Notes under the pieces: generated by a model | What the model was told of the DNA's origin: nothing | Seen by the model: the letters and a program-made list of their open reading frames with translations, nothing else | The model's database searches: none | Translations under genes and position numbers: made by a program | DNA from: Methylovirgula sp. | Lineage (GTDB): Bacteria > Pseudomonadota > Alphaproteobacteria > Rhizobiales > Beijerinckiaceae | Assembly: GCA_030036945.1 (NCBI GenBank) | Contig: JASHSB010000065.1 | Coordinates: forward strand, 1-35,808 | Reading direction: 5' to 3' | DNA: 35,808 nucleotides | In this document: positions 1 to 7,591 of the stretch, piece after piece | How positions within the stretch are numbered: position 1 is the stretch's first letter | Layout of the letters: every line of letters begins with the position of its first letter

Positions 1-11
1 GGTCGGTTAGA

Positions 12-395
12 TCAACCAACTGGTCCCTTGATTGCCGCTTCGCGAAACGGACAATGACGGCAGCCGTTTCCGCAGCAATAACCGCGGTGCAAAAGATAAG
101 TTGCCGTAAAAACGATAGCCGATCCCTCTCTATAGTAATCTTTGCCTTCCGTGAGAAATGGTCTCCGGCTTGCCTCGTCTTTTCCTACGGTCGCGAATTT
201 GCTTCTACCGTCTGAGAAACTGCGCAAACATGCCGGACAAAGGCAGTCTGCAGCTCCGCTAGGAGATATTGCCGGCACTGCCGCGCACCAACACTTCTTC
301 TCTTTGCCCTGTGGCCCGCAAATAAAACTCCCGCCGCATATCCAGCAATTCTTTGGCGTGGGTTGATCGGGAAATGGACAGGAGGTCGTCGGCAT
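12..395 (-). CDS. Cysteine-rich CWC domain / DUF5522 fusion protein
   Basis: ORF 12..638 trimmed to ATG at 395 (MPTTSCPFPDQPTPKNCWICGG...). N-terminal CWICGG...CWC...CLCPACL resembles the Cys-rich CWC family; C-terminal DYYREGSAIVFTATYLLHRGYCCGNGCRHCPF is DUF5522-like. Confidence 0.75.
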   Translation of the reverse strand: MPTTSCPFPDQPTPKNCWICGGSFICGPQGKEKKCWCAAVPAISPSGAADCLCPACLRSFSDGRSKFATVGKDEASRRPFLTEGKDYYREGSAIVFTATYLLHRGYCCGNGCRHCPFREAAIKGPVG

Positions 396-420
396 TGTAG
401 TTCGTTTTTCGTTCGCCAGA

Positions 421-1410
421 TCAGCGCTGCGCCGCAAGGGGGCGCGCCACGGGCTCCGTGATCGGGAAGGATTCCAGCCTCCGAAAGGCATGCTCGGATC
501 CTCTCCAGTCAAAGACGGAGGGATGGAGGAGATGGGCCAGAAGCTGCGTTCCTTCGACGACTCTCGGCCCCGGCCGTGCGAAATAGGAGTTGGCATCCAC
601 GGCGTAGACGCGGTTTTCTCGGACGGCTGGGAGATCAAGCCAACCGGAGTAAGAGAATAAGCTTCGCGCGTGATTTGCGCTCTTCTCCAGATCGCAGCCG
701 CAAGGCATCACGAGCAGGATTTCAGGCGCCCAATTGAGAACTTGCTCCCATGGAATGCGGACGGAATCGGCGCCCTCGCGGCCCAATTCGTCGATACCGC
801 CGGCGATCCGCACCATCTCAGGGACCCAGTGACCGCTGCAGTAGACCGGGTCGATCCATTCCATGCAAAAAACCCGAGGCCGGCGTGACAACCCGCGCAC
901 CACGGCAGCGATCTCGTCCAATTTGGCGCGGCCGGTGGCGATCAAGGCTTCAGCCTGCCGCAAGCGGCCCGTCGCCTCGCCAAGCTCGCGAAGATTATCT
1001 TCTATCCCGCCGAGAGATTTTGGTGTCATCCAGAGAATCTGCGGCTTGCCCGGGAGCTGCTTCAAAAGCTGCGACACCTCGTTGCCTGAAGGTGCGCAAA
1101 CTTGGCAGAGATCCTGAGTCAGGATCAGGTCGGGAGCGATTTTCCGCATCAGCGCCTCGTCCACCTGGTAGAGGCTGAGGCCGTTGCGCAGCCGCTCGGC
1201 GACGGCCGAGTCGATCTCCCGTTGGCTCATAGTTTCAGTTGGCAGGACGCCGCGAACGACAATCGGCTTGCCTTTGATCTCCGGCGGATGATCGCACTCG
1301 TGGGTAACGCCCATCAGCCGGTCGCCCAATCCGAGCGCGCAAACCATCTCGGTAGCAGACGGGAGAAGCGAGACGATGCGTAGCGTAGTTATGGTGACTG
1401 GCGGCGTCAT
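421..1410 (-). CDS. Cobalamin-binding / ABC-type periplasmic substrate-binding protein (BtuF-like)
   Basis: RIVSLLPSATEMVCALGLGDRLMGVTHECDHPPE is typical of the BtuF/FepB-like fold; start trimmed to MTPPVTITTLRIVSLLPS. Confidence 0.75.
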   Translation of the reverse strand: MTPPVTITTLRIVSLLPSATEMVCALGLGDRLMGVTHECDHPPEIKGKPIVVRGVLPTETMSQREIDSAVAERLRNGLSLYQVDEALMRKIAPDLILTQDLCQVCAPSGNEVSQLLKQLPGKPQILWMTPKSLGGIEDNLRELGEATGRLRQAEALIATGRAKLDEIAAVVRGLSRRPRVFCMEWIDPVYCSGHWVPEMVRIAGGIDELGREGADSVRIPWEQVLNWAPEILLVMPCGCDLEKSANHARSLFSYSGWLDLPAVRENRVYAVDANSYFARPGPRVVEGTQLLAHLLHPSVFDWRGSEHAFRRLESFPITEPVARPLAAQR

Positions 1411-1641
1411 GTTTTGAGGATGCCGTTTAGGATCAATATCAACAGTTCGGATCGAGGCTTGAGCATGTCCATGCTCTTTCAAAATAGGGCCCTAAAAAAT
1501 AAACTTTTGAGTTCATCCTTTTGTTCGAAGGCGTCAAGTGGTTTCCGTGAAGTACCGCGCGACGTCGCCCGTTTTCTGGAAGAAGCGCCAAAGGCCTAAG
1601 CCGCAGGGGAACAGGCGACGCACAGGCAATCTTTCATGCCT

Positions 1642-1938
1642 TCATTTTGCGATAACGGTGCACCTTGCTCGTCGTGCACCCACGTCGCTTCGCAGCCGTT
1701 GAATTACGTTTCCGCGCTCGTCGATAACGAAGCGAAGGCGCCGGCCGGCGGAGAAAAACGTAAGCCGATAGCGGCCGCCGTCTCGGTCGACGCCGCGTTC
1801 GCATATGCTTGTGATCCGGCCTCCCCGCAGGCTCTCTCGCAGCAGAGACGGCGTTATCCCGAAACCCTCAGCGACGATCGTTGCATCGATTTGAATTGCG
1901 TCGCGCTCGATTTCGACCTTCGGCATCGGGTCAGTCAT
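1642..1938 (-). CDS. DUF6522 family protein
   Basis: MTDPMPKVEIERDAIQIDATIVAEGFGITPSLLRESLRGGRITSICERGVDRDGGRYRLTFFSAGRRLRFVIDERGNVIQR; family recognised from memory; start trimmed from 2049; lies immediately downstream of nnrS. Confidence 0.65.
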   Translation of the reverse strand: MTDPMPKVEIERDAIQIDATIVAEGFGITPSLLRESLRGGRITSICERGVDRDGGRYRLTFFSAGRRLRFVIDERGNVIQRLRSDVGARRARCTVIAK

Positions 1939-1961
1939 CTTCGCGCTCGCACGGTGGAAAG

Positions 1962-3191
1962 TCACGTCGGCGCATCGATTGCGGGCCTGCGTAGAGCGAC
2001 GAGCATCGGCCCGTAACGGCCGGCAAATATGGCGAAGCTCGCGATCCATAAAATCGCCGAGAAGGCCAGCAGCTGCAGCTGCGGTTCTCCATCGACGAAC
2101 GCGGCCACGATCCGCGTTACCGCCGAGACATTGATCGTTACGTAGAGCAATATCGTGAGTCCGTCCGCTTCGAGGGGCCGGCCGGTGTGGGCGAGAGAGA
2201 CCCGCGTCATTATTGCGAGCGCCATCGTGCCCATCGCGCCGGCGGTAAAGGCGTGGATGCCGGCGGCTAAGGGGAGCGCCGCGTCAAGAAGCGCCGCGCC
2301 GAGCAGCGCCGCGCCGATAACGATCCAAAGATAGCCGACGTGCAGGATAAGAAGCAAAGGCTCGGCGCGCGTCGCGTAGCCGTGCCAGTGCGTGACGTGG
2401 ATGAAGTTGAGCACAGCCGCCAGGAGCAACACGGCGCCGAAAATAGGCTGTCCGGGCGCGACGGCCCAGCCGATCAGGCCGGCGTGGAGCGCTCCTAACG
2501 CAACGCGGTCGAGCAACCCGTGCGTGGCAGGCGGCTTGGCGATGCCGCGTGCCAGCAGCCAGTTGCGCGTGAAGAGCGGAACGATCTTGGTGCCGACGAC
2601 GGAGATCAGAATAACGATCGTCGAAAGGCCCAGGCGCCAACCGAGACCCCGCGGCACGTCGAATCCGCCAACCTGAAGAAACATCAGCAGATCGGCGACG
2701 CACAGCAACGCGACGGGCATCGGCAGGAGGAGGTTGTGCCAGCTTCGCGCCGCAACGATATCCCGAGCGACGACGATACAAAGTGCAGCGGGGAAGGCGA
2801 TATCGAGGACGGCCGCGAGCCAGAGTGGAACGAAAGTTGAGAAGAGACAGGCAATGCGTCCGACGAGCCAGAATGTGACGAGGCACGCAAGCGGCTTGCC
2901 TTGCAGCGGCGCACGACCGGTCCAGTTCGGGATGGCCGTAAGCAGGAAGCCGGCAATCGCCGCGCCCACGTAGCCGAACAGCATTTCGTGGATGTGCCAA
3001 GTCAGTGGATCGAACCGGCTCGGCACGGCGAAGCCGGAGACCAGTATCAAAATCCACAGAAGAACTGTAAGCGCGGACCAAATGCCGGCGGCGAGAAAGA
3101 ACGGCCGAAAGCCCAAGGAAAGAATCGCCGACCGCTCATTCCGCCGCATGCCGTAGCGGGAAATCGACCGGCCGTCCGTAACGTCGCTCAT
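1962..3191 (-). CDS. nnrS: NnrS family membrane protein (NO-related heme/copper protein)
   Basis: 409 aa, many TM segments, N-terminal AILSLGFRPFFLAAGIWSAL and WHIHEMLFGYVGAAIAGFLLTAIPNWTGR typical of NnrS. Confidence 0.9.
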   Translation of the reverse strand: MSDVTDGRSISRYGMRRNERSAILSLGFRPFFLAAGIWSALTVLLWILILVSGFAVPSRFDPLTWHIHEMLFGYVGAAIAGFLLTAIPNWTGRAPLQGKPLACLVTFWLVGRIACLFSTFVPLWLAAVLDIAFPAALCIVVARDIVAARSWHNLLLPMPVALLCVADLLMFLQVGGFDVPRGLGWRLGLSTIVILISVVGTKIVPLFTRNWLLARGIAKPPATHGLLDRVALGALHAGLIGWAVAPGQPIFGAVLLLAAVLNFIHVTHWHGYATRAEPLLLILHVGYLWIVIGAALLGAALLDAALPLAAGIHAFTAGAMGTMALAIMTRVSLAHTGRPLEADGLTILLYVTINVSAVTRIVAAFVDGEPQLQLLAFSAILWIASFAIFAGRYGPMLVALRRPAIDAPT

Positions 3192-3284
3192 ATTGTCCCA
3201 TCAAACGCCGGCCTTTCCGGCGCAACTTCTCAACGTCCATTCCGATTTATGAGCGGCGCATCCAGCCCGCCGACCGCGGCTCAA

Positions 3285-3307
3285 TAGGTATATATAAAAT
3301 GCATCTT
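3285..3307 (-). promoter_or_regulatory. Candidate NsrR-type operator upstream of nnrS (one strong, one weak half-site)
   Basis: taggtatatataaaATGCATCTT; reverse strand AAGATGCATttatatatacc... matches one half of the AAnATGCAT-N5-ATGCATnTT pattern; located about 95 bp upstream of the nnrS start. Confidence 0.5.
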
Positions 3308-3339
3308 ATTGGAAATATGTCAAGCCTGGGCCGCTCGTC

Positions 3340-3723
3340 TTACTTTTCGGGAGAGTGAGAATTCTTGACCGCGTGGTCGCGTAGATAATCGGCGAGCGCG
3401 ACGGCATTGTTACGTTGACGATCGCGCGCCGCAAAAAGTAAGGTGAGGCGTTCGTGCTTCGCCATTTCAACAAGATCTCGGATCAATACGCTCTGTGCGT
3501 CAAGTTCGCGGCGATAGCGGCGGCAAAACTCGTCCCAGCGTCCCGGTTTATGCCCGAACCACTGGCGGAGCTCGGCGCTGGGCGCGACATCCTTCAGCCA
3601 GACACGCAGCGCAGCGGTTTCTTTCGCGACGCCGCGCGGCCAAATCCGATCGACCAACACACGGGCGCCGTCTTCGGAATCAACCGGATCGTAGATGCGT
3701 TTGGTACAGATTTCGATGTGCAT
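3340..3723 (-). CDS. DUF488 family protein
   Basis: MHIEICTKRIYDPVDSEDGARVLVDRIWPRGVAKETAALRVWLKDVAPSAELRQWFGH; start trimmed from 3882. Confidence 0.8.
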   Translation of the reverse strand: MHIEICTKRIYDPVDSEDGARVLVDRIWPRGVAKETAALRVWLKDVAPSAELRQWFGHKPGRWDEFCRRYRRELDAQSVLIRDLVEMAKHERLTLLFAARDRQRNNAVALADYLRDHAVKNSHSPEK

Positions 3724-3867
3724 CCGAGTGTGTGGCCGGCGGATAATTGCGTCGCGGCGCGGCGATCCCGTGACGATGGTAATAGATACACTTACGATAG
3801 TTCTTATACATTGCCGTTGGCGCCGGCAAGCGATAAGCTTGCCGAATACGGTTCCGGAGATAGAGGC

Positions 3868-4311
3868 ATGCGACTCACCCACTATACGGACTATTCCCTA
3901 CGTGTCCTCATCTATCTTAGCCTTCAGCAGGATCGATTGAGTTCGATCCGGGAGATCGCGGACGCCTATGAAATATCCGAAAGCCATCTGATGAAGGTGG
4001 TTCAAGCGCTCGGCCAATTCGGCTACGTGGCGACACTGCGCGGCCGCGGCGGCGGTCTCAAGCTTGCCAAGCCGCCAAGCGAGATCAATCTCGGCGAGGT
4101 CGTACGCAATACAGAAGACGATCTAGCTCTGGTCGAATGCTTCTCAAGCGCCTCGGAGTGCAAAATTGCCGGCCCCTGTCGGCTCACACACGTGCTAAGA
4201 AAAGCACTCGAAGCGTTCCTGCAGGTCCTCGATGAATATACGGTGGCCGATCTTCTGCGGCCAAAATCGAGTTCCTTGAAGGCGAGTCTCGGATTGATAG
4301 CCGCTTCCTGA
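3868..4311 (+). CDS. nsrR: Rrf2 family transcriptional regulator, NsrR-like NO sensor
   Basis: MRLTHYTDYSLRVLIYLSLQQDRLSSIREIADAYEISESHLMKVVQALGQFGYVATLRGRGGGLKLA plus the Cys cluster VECFSSASECKIAGPCRL; ATG at 3868 inside ORF 3454..4311. Confidence 0.85.
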   Translation: MRLTHYTDYSLRVLIYLSLQQDRLSSIREIADAYEISESHLMKVVQALGQFGYVATLRGRGGGLKLAKPPSEINLGEVVRNTEDDLALVECFSSASECKIAGPCRLTHVLRKALEAFLQVLDEYTVADLLRPKSSSLKASLGLIAAS

Positions 4312-4353
4312 GCGGTCTCGACAAATAGCTTGATCGCCGCACGTCCGTATTAT

Positions 4354-4376
4354 AACATGCATACCGTATGCATCTT
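4354..4376 (+). promoter_or_regulatory. NsrR-type operator palindrome upstream of the CuA/heme-copper oxidoreductase operon
   Basis: AACATGCATaccgtATGCATCTT = AAnATGCAT-N5-ATGCATnTT, ending 13 bp before the ATG at 4390, with nsrR directly upstream. Confidence 0.7.
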
Positions 4377-4389
4377 ATAGGGGGACGCG

Positions 4390-4923
4390 ATGATCCAAGA
4401 CGTGGTGTGGGACGTTTCAATCGCGCTCATGGGATCGCTCGCCGCGGTGTTTGCCGGCGTGGCGGCGGGCGCCGAAGTTCCCCTGACGAATTACGGCCCG
4501 GCGATCGCATCCGCCTATCGCCTGCGAACCTGGCTCTTCGCGTTGGCGGTCGTCGTTCTCGTCGGCGTGAATTATCGCGCCCTTGGTGCGCTGCCTTACA
4601 TAGCGAACCCCGCCGAACAATTGGGCTTGGCGGTAAAGCGCGCCGATGCGAGCGGTCAACAATGGTCGTGGACGGTTCAGCCCAATAGTTTCGTGGTCGG
4701 CCAGACCGTCGAATTCTACGTCACCAGCAAGGACGTGAACCACGGCTTCGGACTTTACGATCCGCACATGCACCTGGTCGCCCAAACGCAGGCGATGCCG
4801 GGTTTTACTAACGTCCTGCGCTACACGTTCACCGAGGCCGGAACTTATCAGGTTCTGTGCCTCGAATATTGTGGGCTCGGACATCACCTCATGAACACGC
4901 AGATCAACGTCGCCGCGCACTAA
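4390..4923 (+). CDS. CuA-containing subunit II of a heme-copper oxidoreductase
   Basis: Two predicted N-terminal TMs, then a cupredoxin domain; CuA ligands H118 (DVNHGF) and C157-L-E-Y-C161-GLG-H165-HL-M168. Confidence 0.88.
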   Translation: MIQDVVWDVSIALMGSLAAVFAGVAAGAEVPLTNYGPAIASAYRLRTWLFALAVVVLVGVNYRALGALPYIANPAEQLGLAVKRADASGQQWSWTVQPNSFVVGQTVEFYVTSKDVNHGFGLYDPHMHLVAQTQAMPGFTNVLRYTFTEAGTYQVLCLEYCGLGHHLMNTQINVAAH

Positions 4924-4947
4924 GCCGGTGCGGCCGGGGAGGACGCC

Positions 4948-6402
4948 ATGACCGGTATCGAAGCTGTCGGAAGCCGCAGCAGGATCAATGCAACCGCCGC
5001 GGTACGCGCCTATCTCGCGACCTGCGGGATCGTTCTCTTGCTGATGATGTTGCTCGGACTGACCATGCGGCTCGCGCAGGCGCAGTGGATCGATGTCGAG
5101 CCAAATTTATTCTACGTCGTCATGACGATGCATGGCGCTGGAATGGTCGGCATTGCCGGCCTCGGGGGCGCCGCCGTGATGTGGCACTTCGTTCGTCGCT
5201 ATGTCCCGGTCAGCACCGCTATTTTCGTCGCCAATCTTGTCTTCTTCCTGATCGGCGCGGCGCTGATTCTCGGCGCCGGGTTCATCGGTGGCTTCGCCGG
5301 CGCGTGGACCTTCCTGTATCCGCTGCCGGGCCATTCCGGCGGCCTGTGGTCCGCGAACGGCGCGGCCGCCTATATGGCGGGCCTCCTGGTCATCGGCGTC
5401 GGCTTCCTGCTGCTCCATCTCGACATCGCGCGCGGCATCATCTCCATCTATGGCGGTCTCGGCGCCGGGCTCGGCGTCAAGCAAGCCTTCGGCTTCGCGC
5501 CGGAGAAGGATGGGCCGCCGCCGGCGGTCGCCGCTGCGACCATGGCGGCAATCTCTAACGTCATCGGTATTGTCGTCGGCGCTGTCGTGCTGATTCTGTC
5601 GCTCGTCAATCTCTATGCGCCGAGCTTCACATTCAACACGTTGGCAGCGAAGAATTTGATCTATTATTTCGGTCACACGTTCATCAACGTGACGATCTAC
5701 ATGGCGGTTATCGCTGTATATGAAATTCTGCCCGTCTACACGCATCGGGCCTGGAAAACGAACCGCGTTTTCTACCTCGCTTGGGTGCTTTCGACGTTGA
5801 TGGTGCTGACTGTCTATCCGCATCACTTACTGATGGACTTCGCCATGCCGACCTCGATCCTCGTCGCCGGCCAGATCATCTCCTGGCTGAGCGGCCTGCC
5901 GGTGCTACTCGTCACGGCTTTTGGAGCTTTGACCAACGTTTATCGATCCGGCCTCAAATGGGACGCGGCGGCGGGGTTGGTCTTTATGGGCGTCGCCGGT
6001 TGGGCGATCGGCATCATTCCCGCCGTTGCCGACGGAACTATCCCGGTGAACAGCGTCATGCACAATACGCAATGGGTACCCGGTCATTTCCATACCTATC
6101 TCCTGCTTGGCATGATGGCGATGATGCTCGGTTTCATGACCTATTTGGCCGGTCCGAAATCGCCTTCCCACCTGGCGCCGGCAGGGGTGTGGCTTTACCT
6201 CATTGGCGGCACGACCTTCGTCCTTGCCTTTCTCGCCGCCGGCAGCGCCAGCGTCCCGCGTCGCTATGCGGTGCACTTGCCCGCGTGGCTTGCCTATGAT
6301 CGCGCCGGATCGATCGGAGCGAGCCTTGCGGTCGCGGGCGCATTGATCCTGATCGTACGATTTCTCGTTTCGTTGCGATCGCCAATCGACGCCACGCCGT
6401 GA
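4948..6402 (+). CDS. Heme-copper oxidoreductase subunit I lacking the active-site tyrosine; putative CuA-type NO reductase
   Basis: 484 aa polytopic; heme/Cu ligands H62 (MTMHGAG), H243 (YFGHTFIN), H292-H293 (YPHHLLMD), H380 and H382 (VPGHFHTY). Position H243+4 is Asn247 instead of Tyr. Confidence 0.85.
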   Translation: MTGIEAVGSRSRINATAAVRAYLATCGIVLLLMMLLGLTMRLAQAQWIDVEPNLFYVVMTMHGAGMVGIAGLGGAAVMWHFVRRYVPVSTAIFVANLVFFLIGAALILGAGFIGGFAGAWTFLYPLPGHSGGLWSANGAAAYMAGLLVIGVGFLLLHLDIARGIISIYGGLGAGLGVKQAFGFAPEKDGPPPAVAAATMAAISNVIGIVVGAVVLILSLVNLYAPSFTFNTLAAKNLIYYFGHTFINVTIYMAVIAVYEILPVYTHRAWKTNRVFYLAWVLSTLMVLTVYPHHLLMDFAMPTSILVAGQIISWLSGLPVLLVTAFGALTNVYRSGLKWDAAAGLVFMGVAGWAIGIIPAVADGTIPVNSVMHNTQWVPGHFHTYLLLGMMAMMLGFMTYLAGPKSPSHLAPAGVWLYLIGGTTFVLAFLAAGSASVPRRYAVHLPAWLAYDRAGSIGASLAVAGALILIVRFLVSLRSPIDATP

Positions 6403-6983
6403 CCCGCGGCTTTGCCCTTCTTCTCGGCCTCGTGTTGTGTGTGGGGGTTGGCGCGCTTGCCTGGGCTACGGAAGGATTTCGCGTCATCACGAGCCAAGGC
6501 GCGCGGCAGCTTTCGATCGCGCGCCATCCGATTCCAGTCCCGAACGTGCGGCTCGTCGATCAGGACGGACATACATTCTCCTTCGCCGATTATCGCGGCA
6601 GAACAATTCTTGTCGATTTCATCTATACGCGCTGCCCGAGGCTTTGCGGCGTGCTCGGCGACGATTTTCGCCAGGCCTTCTCGCGATCCGATGCCAAGAA
6701 CGACCGCGTTGCGTTCCTCAGCATCAGTTTCGATCGGGCCGACGACCGTGACACGCTGCGATTTTATGCCGATCGCTATGCGGCGAAGACGCCGGGCTGG
6801 CGCGTCGCGATGCCTTGCGACGCACACGGTCTTTCGACATTGTTGCAAACATTCGGGATTACCGTCATCTCCGACGGCATGGGCGGATTCGTGCATGACG
6901 GCACGATCTATCTCGTGGACGAAAGCGGACGCCTTGCTCGTATCCTCGATCCCGGTACACGCATTGCGGCAGGGCATCCATGA
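6399..6983 (+). CDS. SCO1/SenC family copper chaperone / thioredoxin-like protein
   Basis: GTG start overlapping the upstream stop (GTGA); DFIYTRCPRLCGVLGDDF (CxxxC) and distal His GGFVHDGTIYLVDESG. Confidence 0.88.
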   Translation: MTRGFALLLGLVLCVGVGALAWATEGFRVITSQGARQLSIARHPIPVPNVRLVDQDGHTFSFADYRGRTILVDFIYTRCPRLCGVLGDDFRQAFSRSDAKNDRVAFLSISFDRADDRDTLRFYADRYAAKTPGWRVAMPCDAHGLSTLLQTFGITVISDGMGGFVHDGTIYLVDESGRLARILDPGTRIAAGHP

Positions 6984-7591
6984 ATACGACGCGCGCGTTG
7001 GTCCCCGTCGCTTGGGGGATGCTGTGGATTGCGCGCGCGCCGCTCGAACACGAAATGGCGCTGCATATGGCCGTGCAGCTGCCCTTGCTGATCGGCGTTG
7101 GCTATATGCTCGCGACCTTTTTGCGCCCGTATGAACCGCGCTGGTTCGCCGAGTCCGACTGGCTCGGTATTCCCGGGCTGCTGCTCGTCGTTTTTGCGAC
7201 ATCCTTCTGGATGTTGCCGCGCATGCTCGACTTGGCGCTCTCCGAGCCTTGGATCGACTCCGCCAAGTTCGCAAGCTTGCCCTTGCTTGCCGGCTTGCCT
7301 TTGGGCTCGAGCTGGCCCCGGATGCCGGGACTTGGCCGCGCCTTCCTGTGGGCGAATTTTATTCCGAAGCTTGGCGCCATCGGCGGCCTTTACCTTGCCG
7401 CCCCGACGCGACTTTGCGCCTACTACCGACTGGACCAGCAGGCGGCCGCCGGCATTGCACTGATCGCGGTCGCGATCGTGCTTGGGACTTGCTGGTCTGT
7501 CATCGTGTTTGTCGGATCGCCGCCGTTCTGGTCGCGAGCCGGCATACGGCGGCAACGCGCGCGGCACGAAATTCTCGAGGCCGGCGAATGA
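6980..7591 (+). CDS. Polytopic membrane protein in the NOR-like operon, possible CtaG-like assembly factor
   Basis: ATGA overlap with the SCO gene; multiple hydrophobic segments; LEHEMALHMAVQLPLLIGVGYML is His/Met-rich and resembles the CtaG (caa3) motif. Confidence 0.6.
   Translation: MNTTRALVPVAWGMLWIARAPLEHEMALHMAVQLPLLIGVGYMLATFLRPYEPRWFAESDWLGIPGLLLVVFATSFWMLPRMLDLALSEPWIDSAKFASLPLLAGLPLGSSWPRMPGLGRAFLWANFIPKLGAIGGLYLAAPTRLCAYYRLDQQAAAGIALIAVAIVLGTCWSVIVFVGSPPFWSRAGIRRQRARHEILEAGE

Noticed and set aside
1411-1641. Cobalamin riboswitch upstream of the BtuF-like gene
   Set aside because: No B12 box-like conserved core was recognisable on the minus strand.
4948-6402. Calling the HCO subunit I a cbb3-type or aa3-type cytochrome c oxidase
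   Set aside because: Neither the TM6 (H+4) nor the TM7 (HH-6) active-site Tyr is present and no ccoO/ccoP or subunit III accompanies it; the NO-related context favours a NOR-like enzyme.
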